DNA of 64,000 nt from Panopea generosa. Lineage: Eukaryota; Mollusca; Bivalvia; Adapedonta; Hiatellidae. The stretch spans positions 73,836,886 to 73,900,885 of the forward strand of contig CM055899.1 in assembly GCA_029582155.1 (NCBI GenBank), written 5' to 3'. The position numbers and the translations under genes were made by a program. The notes below the pieces were generated by a model. It saw only the letters and a program-made list of their open reading frames with translations. It was not told the DNA's origin and ran no database searches. Positions 55,785 through 64,000 of this stretch are shown here, piece by piece. Within the stretch, counting starts at the first letter, position 1. Every line of letters starts with the position of its first letter.

Positions 55785-55900
55785 TGGGACAATTTGTCTT
55801 TTGATGGGACGAGTTGTCTTTAAATAGGGGACAAGTTGTCTCGAAACTTGGGACGAGTTGTCTCAAAATGTGGGACGAGTTGTCTTTGGGGCGACTTATC
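55785..55900. repeat. 22-bp array, GGGACGAGTTGTCTC type
   Basis: GGGAC starts at 55785, 55806, 55828, 55850 and 55872, a 21-22-bp period, with a sixth degenerate unit near 55890. It interrupts SINE-A. No inverted arm is visible. Confidence 0.8.
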
Positions 55901-56139
55901 CATAACACTTTTGAAACAGTGGTTAGAGACGAATGACAATGAGACTGACATTTTATTATTAGTCATCACGGAGAATGTGTTGTAGGTTACTGGCGGGTAT
56001 TCAAACTCATGACCCTTGGATTGACAGTTAGACACGTAACCAACTGATTGAACAGGGCCCGTCTTTACCATGTATGGCCAATCCACTTTGAACAGTGCTC
56101 ACTAATTCCTAATTGGGTGTTTAACTACCAAAAATATTT

Positions 56140-56335
56140 TTTTACTCGACACTCGACTTTCTTGCTCAATACTCAGTTTTCTTACTAGACACTCATCTTT
56201 CTCACTCGACACTGAACTTTTTCACTCGACATTCTTACTCGACATTAAACTTTCTTTCTCGACACTCGACATTCTTACTCGACACTCGACTTTCTTACTC
56301 GACATTCAACTTTCTTTTAAGACACTCAAAACTCT
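56140..56335. repeat. 20-bp array, ACTCGACACTCGACTTTCTT type
   Basis: About nine degenerate units, mostly 20 bp long, with occasional 13- and 22-bp units. Pyrimidine-rich on the plus strand. No inverted arm. Confidence 0.85.
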
Positions 56336-56558
56336 ACCAAAGGTGACATATCGCCCAGCCATAGTCTCTGTGATGATTGACTGATATACGGCATTGCGCC
56401 TTATTGTCATTTGTGTTACATCGCTGATTGAACTGAAAAAGTCATCAGTTACTTGCAGAGATAGGCGTGCTCGAGTACTGGTTTGCCTCATAGGATCCCA
56501 GGAAAAAGTGTTTAGGTAAACCGGTCGCCTGAAGGAACGAACAAACGAACGTCCGAAC

Positions 56559-56628
56559 GGACGGACGGACGGACGATGGAACTGACGAACGAATGAACAC
56601 ATAAACAAGCAAAAAAAAACAAAAAAAA

Positions 56629-56659
<31 letters not shown>

Positions 56660-56690
56660 GGCAGGCAGGCAGGCAGGCAGGCAGACGGAC
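56559..56690. repeat. (GGAC)n and (CAGA)n(GGCA)n microsatellites
   Basis: GGAC repeats at 56559-56574, then a CAGA run grading into GGCA at 56630-56690. Repetitive frames with CLSVCLSV arise from this and are not genes. Confidence 0.95.
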
Positions 56691-57033
56691 AGACCACTAC
56701 GCATCGGTATTATACACCAACTATTTTATTATTTAAGATTTTGTCTGTTGTTTACCGGATCGACATCAACTTTTTGTGAATCTGTCGAAAGGACTATAAT
56801 CATAATATGTACCTTCTCAATAATTTACCATTCACGTAATAACATATTTGCAAGCATAAATAACTCACATTTAGTGATTATAATATGAAAAGAAAACATA
56901 TGACTGTGTATCTTATATGAATTTCCCTTTTCAGCAGCATTTGTGTCTCAGGGTTATGTATAACCTGACACAAAATAACCCCGAATATTTGAATGCATGA
57001 TGTGTTCCATTATTATTATTTTTCGCATGTCTT
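56691..57033. other. No recognised feature
   Basis: AT-rich; nothing supported. Confidence 0.5.
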
Positions 57034-57456
57034 ACAGGAAGGCGATGCTACGATAGCACGATGACACGATGGTGATGACACGACAGTACGATAGCACGAT
57101 GGTGATGGTACGATGACACGATGGTGATGGCACGATGGCACGATGACGATGACGCGATGACACGATGGTGATGATACGATGACACGATGGTGATGACACG
57201 ATGGCACGATGACGATGACGCGATGTAATATCGCGTCATCGTCATCGTGTCATCGTAGCATCGCTCCATCACCATCGTGTCATCGTATCATCGCGTCATC
57301 GTCATCGTGCTATCGTGTCATCACCATCGTGTCATCGTTCTATCACCATCGTGTTATCGTACTATCGTGTCATCACCATCGTGTCATCGTGCTATCGTGG
57401 CATCGCGCATGCTTGTTGACAAAGCGATAGCACGATGGCCCTAACGGAACACCGTA
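57034..57456 (+). mobile_element. Foldback hairpin, second sequence type, member 2
   Basis: Left end ACAGGAAGGCGATGCTACGA. Six or more 22-bp units (CACGATGGTGATGG + TACGATGA and variants). Perfect central palindrome around ACGCGATGTAATATCGCGT. Inverted arm to about 57405. Right end GATGGCCCTAACGGAACACC then GTA. Both ends correspond to the ends of the CGAAAC-type elements, e.g. 40056-40494. Confidence 0.8.
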
Positions 57457-58017
57457 CATATTGGAAGTTACGTCTAAAGACCATCGCAGCAAAATGAAGC
57501 CTGAAATCTTTCTTAGTAACATAAACCCAATTTCGACGTTTATGTGGATGTTTTGTCTTTTGCTTTTCTGTTTTGCGTACGATACTTACGCATACAAACA
57601 GAAATGAATATCTTTATTTCCTCCTCTTGGGAGATTAATATACAAATTGACATACAATGTGAGCAATTTATAACATATATACAAATTACATATAGCAAGA
57701 GTTAACATATAATGTGTCATGCAATGAAAATGCAAACATTTCATATTATTTTATCTTCATTTTTTGCTATGCTGAATACATATGAAACTTCTATGCACAT
57801 TTTGAAATTAAATATACAAATTTCATTTACAGTATTACTAACATTTCATTTACATCGACAAGTCAGTTTTTAGTTATGTAGCGATCTATGTTAATAGTTG
57901 ATCCCGTTTGTTTGAACCTTTTCGCGAAAGCGAAAAAAAACAACGAAAAGGGACAAGGAATGGAAATAAGTCATCCATCTTAATTCGATTCATAATTAAA
58001 GAAAGTATTGTTGGCAT

Positions 58018-58536
58018 TTAAATATGTATTTGAAAGCCATTTTTTAAGAATAATACGTTCTCCTCTATTTCAAGGGTCGGGCCAATTTCAGCACCTAGAA
58101 GTTTAAGCGTTAAATCTTTCGAATTCAAGTTCTTTATCTCGTCGATAACAGTGTGGTTGCTCAGAGTTGTGTATACAATTGTTAAAAATGTATTTCTTTT
58201 ATCAGCTGTGATGAGACAACTTGAAATACTGTGTGAAATGTTGTTATGATTTACTTCAGAACAATACGGGCATTCACTGTGTTTATCGCTTACGGGCCTT
58301 GACCAAATATTGGCGATTACTTTGATAATATAACGAAATGATTGTTCACTTGATATTTGATAAACAATAGCTGGTTTGATATCTGTATGTAACAATTTAA
58401 AGTAGTCGAAATCGCTGTCAGCGTTTAACCAGTTTTTCCACAGTATTGTTTCATGTCTTATTATTGATCTATTAACAATATTCTTCCATTCTCCTTTTGA
58501 GGGAAACGCAGGACTGTTTTCAATATATCGGTTCAT
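58018..58536 (-). pseudogene. LINE ORF2 C-terminal domain
   Basis: A 172-residue frame, in phase with the RT frame and separated from it by the stop at 58552 only. It contains SECPYCSEVNHNNISHSISSC, a CX2C...H...C zinc-like cluster expected at the C-terminus of many LINE ORF2 proteins, and ends FLKNGFQIHI. The expected N-terminal neighbour is the RT. Confidence 0.75.
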
Positions 58537-58551
58537 TATATATTGTATCTT

Positions 58552-60192
58552 TTATTTAAATAATATATTGCAAATATCGGGTATGTAACCATATTGAAGC
58601 GAGCTTGTGTTCTCCAGATACATGAAGTATTTTCTTACAAATATTTGTTGACACATAGTATCTGATCGCAATGCTAAAATTTTAAATAGGAACATGAGTT
58701 TTCTTTTCTCAACTTCGGCTGATAATCGGATCAGTCCCAACATCGACTCACAGATATCTGAACGTGTTCTAACCATAAAGCCTTGAATTCGTTTTACAAT
58801 AAAATGTTGAAACCTATTTATTGTGTCCAATTCAGTCTGTGTTAAGTCATTCCATAGCTCGCAGCCATACAATACTGTCGGTATTATCATTTTCCTATAT
58901 AGACTTGTTGATGTCAAAGGGTTTATGCCCTGAGTGTGGAGGCCGAAACCTATCATCGCAAAGAATGATTTTTTTGTTTTTTGGCACCTATCCGATATTC
59001 TTCGGGCTAATTTTAAGTTCGAGTCCTTTGTAATACCAAGATGAGTTGTGTACTGAACTTGTTGTAAATAACAGCTACCAAACAAAAGGTCAAGGTCTGG
59101 AGTGTTTCTTTTATGAGGAAAGGTCATTAAAAATGACTTGTTCACGCTTATAGAAAATCTCCATAATTTTGAATATCTATATACCATGTCAAGTAATTGT
59201 TGTAGGCTAGATGGACTTAAGGCGCTTAGGGAAATGTCGTCTGCAAATGTTGTGTTTCCGCTTTTTATTGACAAGACTCGTGTACTGTGTTTTGAGTTTT
59301 CTAGGTCCATTAACAATTCGTCTACATATACTAGGTAATAAAAAGTTGATAGTACTCCCCCCTGCCTGACGCCGCGCTCTACCTTTACCGGAAGTGACGT
59401 AATTCCTTGACATCTGATCACGCATTTAAGATCAGTATAAGAGTTAAGTAATAATCTTAATATTTTCTCTGTTATTCCTAAATGTCCTACTTTAACAAAT
59501 AGTCCTTCATGCCAGACGGAATCATAGGCACCTTTTATGTCAAGGTATGCCATGAAAACTTTGCTATTTTGTTCAATTTGATGATATATTGTTTCTTGTA
59601 CATTGAACGCCGCTGTTATGCAGCTAACTCCTTTTTGAAAACCTTGTTGTTGTAAGCATGGAAATAATTTCCCATTTGCTTTTAAGTATGTATTAAACCT
59701 ATCAAGAAGTATTTTTTCAAGCATTTTATCAAGACAAGGTAATAACGAAATAGGTCGATAACTGGTGGGGTCACATTTTGGTTTACCATTTCCTTTATAT
59801 ATTGGGATAAGTAAGCTTGTTTTCCAAGTTGTTGGTATATTTTCAGACTGTAATAACTTATTAAAGAGTATTATTATTGCTGCTTGTAGAGCTTTACAAC
59901 CGTAAATGATGTGTTCATTTAGTATAAAATCGTTTCCAGGACTTTTTCGCGTTTTTTAACATCGAACTATTTTTGATAACTCTGTATTCGTTACATCTGA
60001 TTCTAAAATATACGAGTATTCCTCGGTGTTGGAAGCTTTAAAATGTTCGAGCTTCGTTTTAACATTTTCTGAAAATGATTTTTTAATATCATTTGATATG
60101 TTTTCTGATTCTTCATTTCCTAATATTTTTGTAAAATATATCTTAAATCCGTTTACAATTTCACTGTCTTCAAACTTTTTATTTTCAAACAA
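58552..60192 (-). pseudogene. LINE reverse transcriptase (in-frame stops)
   Basis: Between the stop at 59956 and the ATG at 59724, the open frame reads KTRKSPGNDFILNEH, NIPTTWKTSLLIPIYKGNGK and TSYRPISLLPCLDKMLEK, the RT fingers. The 390-residue frame from 59724 has LDIKGAYDSV (61-70), RQGGVLSTFYY (120-130) and FADD (160-163), so all three catalytic aspartate positions are kept, then THLGITKDSNLKLARR and VLYGCELWNDLTQTELD. One residue position after LSKIVRC is TAA. Catalytic residues look intact; the stops make it a recent relic. Confidence 0.85.
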
Positions 60193-60527
60193 AAGACTCT
60201 TGCATGTAAAATTCGAGTTTGGTTTCTTTTTTCGGAGTAATCGCCTAAATAATCAGTAATCTGTTTCGGCTGCTTTATCTAATTCTTCATCAGATCGCTT
60301 TAAGTAATTTGATGACTCGTACCGTTGAAGATGTCTAAAATTGCTTTTGGCTGCTTTATAATCCGGATTAAATTTTATAATTATGTCCCCTTGGTCTACC
60401 GCATGCTATCCACTCACGCCTTAATTTACGAGATAGTTTATGCGCGCTTCGGACCTCTTGAGTCCAATATGGTTTAGAATAGGCGTTAAATTTGCTCAAG
60501 GGTAATAGTTTAGCGGCTTCATTCATT

Positions 60528-60568
60528 CATTCATATTATTATCATTATTATTATTATAATTCTTTTTC

Positions 60569-60622
<54 letters not shown>

Positions 60623-61008
60623 TATTATAATATTATAATGTTATATTATTGTATTATCATTATTATCATTATTATCATTATCATTATTATAATTATCATT
60701 ATTATTATTATCATTATCATTATTATAATTATAATTATAATTATAATTATAATTATTATTATTATTATCATTATTATCATTATTATCATTATTATAATTA
60801 TTATCAGTATTATCATTATTATTATTATCATTATATTATTATCGTTATTATTATTATTATAGTTGTTATTATTATTATTATAATTATTATTATTATTATT
60901 TTTCTTATTAATATTATTTTTATTATTATTATTATTATTATGATTATTATTATTATTATTACTGTTACTATTACTATTATTGCTATTACTATTACTATTA
61001 TTATATTA

Positions 61009-61046
<38 letters not shown>

Positions 61047-61152
61047 TATTATTATATTATAATATTATAATGTTATATTATTGTATTATTATTATCATTA
61101 TTATTGTTATTAATATTATTATTATTTTTATCATTATCATCATTATTATTAC

Positions 61153-61210
<58 letters not shown>

Positions 61211-61215
61211 ATTAC
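60528..61215. repeat. (ATT)n microsatellite, nearly 700 bp
   Basis: ATT triplets with ATC and ACT variants. On the minus strand it is (AAT/TAA)n and directly follows the 3' end of the LINE at 61216-61745, so it probably grew from that LINE's simple-repeat tail. The polyI/polyY frames are artefacts. Confidence 0.9.
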
Positions 61216-61745
61216 TTATTGATAACACGTTCGTTTTCGGATTTCAATAATTCCACAAATTTGATCAAGTTTCGGTGCCTCCAATAATAACTTGGTAAAT
61301 AATATTTTCTTAGATCAGTATACACGACACATTCTAAAGCAAAATGAGATTCGTCTTCATAAACATTACAAATAGCACATTTTCTTTCGTTTACTGAGAT
61401 GCTTTGAAGTTTAGTCCACCTGCCTGTTTCTATGTGAAGATACTCTTAATTTTGAAACACCTATTCGAAACTTTTTTTTTTGAAACGCATCGGTAGAAAA
61501 TAGCTCTACCTGAGTTATTCAATCTGCTAGACCAGTCCTGCATACATTCATATTTAAGCCTTTGCTATAAATAATTGTAAATTTCCTATACTTGGATAAA
61601 ACCAGGCGTCATGCTACCCAAAGAGCAAAGCAAGTTTTTAATTAGCGAACACCAGTTTTTCTCGTTTGGATTAGATAAATTATTGCAGATTCTTGTTTAA
61701 ATCTCGGGTAAACAGCATATATGGTATTTTCCAAATTTTGCAAAC
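61216..61745 (-). pseudogene. 3' end of a second LINE family
   Basis: Minus-strand translation, in more than one frame: EKNWCSLIKNLLCSLGSM, LKYECMQDWSSRLNNSGRA and IFYR, RIGVSKLR, HIETGRWTKLQSISV, then ERKCAICNVYEDESHFALEC and RKYYLPSYYWRHRN, ending near NKX just before the (TAA)n. CX2C...HX4C is the zinc-like module after IETGRW. Related in type to the fragment at 3950 and the LINE at 7960, not to the one at 57605. Confidence 0.7.
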
Positions 61746-62556
61746 ACAGCCGTGTTTTGCAACTTTTGGTACATGAAAGAAATGACTTATCATAACGTTT
61801 GGTGATACTTTTTCCTTATAAATTTATCTAAAGAAATCAAGAGAGAAAATACGTGAACAGTTATTTTGTATTAACTTTCAAAGTTTCGCATTTTTTTAAA
61901 AAATATGACCGACATAAAACTATCGCCATCCGAATGTTTACTTCTTGAAATTTCTACTTAATATATAGTCAATTACTATATTCCTATGATGTGTTTTTTT
62001 TATTATCAAACCCATATATTTGGTGAATACTCCACCGTATTCATTTCAATTCAATAGTGTGTATTTCGAACACAAATATTAAATGTTCAATGAAACGAAA
62101 TGGTCAACATTCTATCAGTTTTACTTTAGTACTAAATTGATTAAACCCTGACAATGTTTCAAAGAGTTATTAAACTATTATGGCCTCGGCATGTTGATGC
62201 ACGCGTTCTAGACGTTGTAGTGTGTTGTTCTACCTAGAAGTCATATCGACAACCTTGTACCTCGTGGTAATACTTGTCGTCTGTTCTCGTCTCAGTTATT
62301 TACACATTTACAGCACCAATCTTACCAACAGATACCAACTTGTCGTCTGGTTCCGTTGCTCCATCTTTCAGTACGACGGCGGTAACGAGGCTGTATTCTT
62401 GTGCTCACGTGCAACCCGTGCAAGTAGATACAGCGCTAAAATAAAATATAGAATACATCAAAGTATTTTACGTTTGATAATATCTTATACTGGGTCTGTT
62501 TATGAGGTAAATAAAACACGCTCTACTAGGACCGTCTTCAGCTCAAGCAACGCTCA
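61746..62556. other. No gene recognised
   Basis: The 112-residue frame at 62222-62560 has a hydrophobic start but no recognisable domain. A competing frame there reads TFTAPILPTDTNLSSGSV. I cannot choose between them or support either. Confidence 0.35.
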
Positions 62557-62557
62557 A

Positions 62558-62735
62558 TGAGCTTCACTCACTCACTCACTCACTCAGTCACTCACTCGCT
62601 CACTCTCATTTATTCACTCGCTCACTCACTCATTCACCAGCTCACTCACTCATCACTCACTCACTCACTCACTCACTCACTCACTCACTCACTCACTCAT
62701 TCACTCACTCACTCATTCATTCATTCATTCGCTCG
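62558..62735. repeat. (CTCA)n / (ATTC)n microsatellite
   Basis: CACT CACT repeats with ATTC variants; the Ser-Leu-Thr-His frame across it is an artefact. Confidence 0.95.
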
Positions 62736-62959
62736 TCATGTATTCCATACGTTTTAGTCATGGTATGATAGACAGATAACCGAGTATTGACTGTTTTAAT
62801 ATTTAGAACGCGATATCTCCCTTTATGTGAGCCATGTGAGGGATATTCTGTATTTTCCCGCCACACATTGTGAAGAGCTCGTGCTGCTTTTGTATTAAAA
62901 AGTGTAAGAAAAGTAATATCTTTATCGATATTTATGAAATTAATGCATATGCGTAAGAG

Positions 62960-63125
62960 CCGGGTGGGGGGGGGGGGGCGGGGGGCAATGGGTGTCCCAT
63001 TTTTCAGTTTCAGTATATACTTTGGAGCCTGGAAGTACATCCTCATACGCTCTCTCCTTAGGTTGCCATCACTCCCCCCACCCCCCCCCCCCACCCCACC
63101 ACACACACACACACCCCACACACCC
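62960..63125. repeat. Poly-G and poly-C/(AC)n tracts
   Basis: A G-run with one C at about 62965-62987 and a C-run grading into CACACA at 63072-63124, about 85 bp apart, could pair in a single strand. Confidence 0.85.
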
Positions 63126-63530
63126 AATGACTGAAACGGTCTTACACCATTGTAACGTTAAAACTGAAATGAAGGACGGTGGGCTGAAAATTGTGATGGT
63201 CAACATTGCGTTTTCGGGTGATTTATCGAATTAAGCTACTCCTGTACTTTGGTGACTGTTTCATCGAATTATTTGATTTAGACATGACATATACACCGGC
63301 TTTTGATAGTTCAATGTGTCGTTCAAAACACCTCGGCGATTATGCTAAGTCAAGTCGGAGATAATAACTATTTTTGGTAAATCTACGTTTTTTGTCTTAT
63401 TGTTTTCATATCCATTTATCAATAAGCATGACTGGGCCTCAATAAGCGGTTATGTTTAAAGATAGACAGTGTTCAAAATAGTACTTCACCTTCGTCGCCA
63501 AAATCATGACAATTACAAGTTCAAAGCACG
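63126..63530. other. No recognised feature
   Basis: Nothing supported. Confidence 0.5.
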
Positions 63531-63544
63531 AGGATAAATAAAAA

Positions 63545-63590
63545 CTTTTCAGACGATCCGAGTTCGAATCTCGGTAGCAGCTCTTTTTTA
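63545..63590 (+). mobile_element. tRNA 3'-half-like sequence with T-run
   Basis: CCGAGTTCGAATCTCGG is a perfect T arm, followed by TAGCAGCT and CTTTTTT, a Pol III terminator-like run. No 5' half or D arm is found upstream, so this is a tRNA-derived fragment rather than a gene. Confidence 0.5.
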
Positions 63591-64000
63591 TTTTATTTTT
63601 TTTTATAATTTCACTAGTAACACTTTTATTTCTTGCGTACTCCATAAATCATAAAAAAATCAACCAGCCACCAACCCTACAAACAAAAATGTTTCAACTA
63701 GTATGTACTATGTAGCAAACATTATATAATATTTAGGCATATCGGTTTTCATAATCAAAATATCCGATATTTCCGTTCAGAGATGAAAAAGAACATACAT
63801 GAACGCCGAAAGACGCCCATGTCGTCATGTTCAGTAATGTTCACGTAGCAAAAAAAGGATTACATTTGATGGACGATCATTTACAGTCTATCACCGAGAA
63901 TGATGTTATTGCTAGTGATTGATCGGAAATAAACCTATATGCAGAGTGGGTAGAATGTATCAAGTCAGGTTTTAACACAATATACGAACACGCGTTCCCT
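63591..64000. other. No recognised feature
   Basis: AT-rich to the window end; nothing supported. Confidence 0.5.

Larger units (their letters stand above)
55494..56061 (-). mobile_element. tRNA-derived SINE, family A, copy 4, with two insertions
   Basis: Family blocks GTGTTTAGCGTAATTGTTAT, AGACGATCAGTTAAAC, AGTGGTTAGAGACGAATGAC and the minus-strand tRNA-like head ending at 56061 (GACAGTTAGACACGTAACC, GATTGAACAGGGCCCG) are present in order. They are split by a retroposed segment (55550-55710) and by a 22-bp array (about 55763-55905). Confidence 0.75.
57605..60520 (-). mobile_element. 5'-truncated LINE with largely open RT frame
   Basis: On the minus strand: linker KPYWTQEVRSAHKLSRKLRR, RT (60190-58552), C-terminal domain (58536-58018), about 400 bp of 3' untranslated sequence with AATAAA near 57620. 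From about 60360 to 58018 a single frame of about 780 codons is broken only by three in-frame stops (60253-60255, 59956-59958, 58552-58554). One frameshift lies near 60375. Endonuclease and ORF1 are absent, as in 5'-truncated insertions. It is distinct in sequence from the LINE at 7960. Confidence 0.85.

Noticed and set aside
56306-56704. 132-residue minus frame starting with Cys/Leu/Pro/Val repeats
   Set aside because: Its N-terminal half is the CAGA/GGCA microsatellite; the rest has no domain.
54788-57430. Ser/His/Arg-rich frames (SCHHHRVIV) in both ATC-type hairpins
   Set aside because: Repeat translations; both strands are open because the unit lacks stops.
60638-61222. PolyI and polyY frames on both strands
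   Set aside because: Pure products of the (ATT)n run.

Overview
The window looks like a gene-poor, AT-rich, repeat-dominated stretch of an animal nuclear genome. I think a marine invertebrate, probably a bivalve mollusc, is most likely. The support is the absence of bacterial gene layout, several tRNA-derived SINE families, decayed LINEs, mariner, pogo-like and piggyBac-like remnants, long satellites, many microsatellites, and relics of BTB-BACK and Mab-21/cGAS-like genes, two families known to be expanded in bivalves. The taxon is an inference; nothing here fixes the species. I found no intact protein-coding gene.

Layout. 0-7.6 kb: a 207-bp tandem duplication, two copies of a tRNA-derived SINE (called SINE-A here), a BTB-BACK relic (minus), a LINE C-terminal scrap, and long stretches with nothing recognisable. 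8.0-11.8 kb: a nearly full-length but dead LINE (ORF1, endonuclease, RT, C-terminal domain). 15.4-17.2 kb: first members of a family of giant foldback hairpins built from about 22-bp units. 19.8-20.8 kb: a broken Mab-21/cGAS-like nucleotidyltransferase gene (minus). 24.5-25.2 kb: a three-copy block of 104-bp TG...CA repeats, each containing a tRNA-Thr-like sequence and followed by a tRNA-Lys primer-binding site, i.e. a TRIM-like mini-retrotransposon. 26.8-28.7 kb: 52-bp satellite. 31.4-35.4 kb: 55-bp satellite of about 4 kb. 35.8-36.8 kb: 96-bp satellite running into a truncated mariner transposase.

36.8-53.1 kb is an about 8.17-kb segment present twice in direct tandem. Its left breakpoint lies inside the mariner transposase and both breakpoints share TATA. 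Each copy holds the mariner 3' part, three foldback hairpins, a small MITE with CAGTCGAACCTG-like ends, a dispersed repeat (R), and a 218-bp piggyBac-type MITE flanked by TTAA. 53.1-57.5 kb is a cluster of distinct short-period degenerate arrays (periods near 20, 22 and 40 bp) together with two hairpins of a second sequence type and a SINE-A that carries two nested insertions. 57.6-60.5 kb is a minus-strand LINE with a largely open RT frame. It is separated by nearly 700 bp of (ATT)n from a second LINE 3' end at 61.2-61.7 kb. The rest is microsatellites and unassigned sequence.

The strongest candidates for something undescribed are (1) the tRNA-Thr-in-LTR TRIM array and (2) the foldback family. 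In the second, two different sequence types share a 22-bp period, the same ACGATGGTGA core in the same register, and related terminal sequences (GGCCCCAACGGGACACCGTA at one end, ACAGGAAGGCGA at the other).
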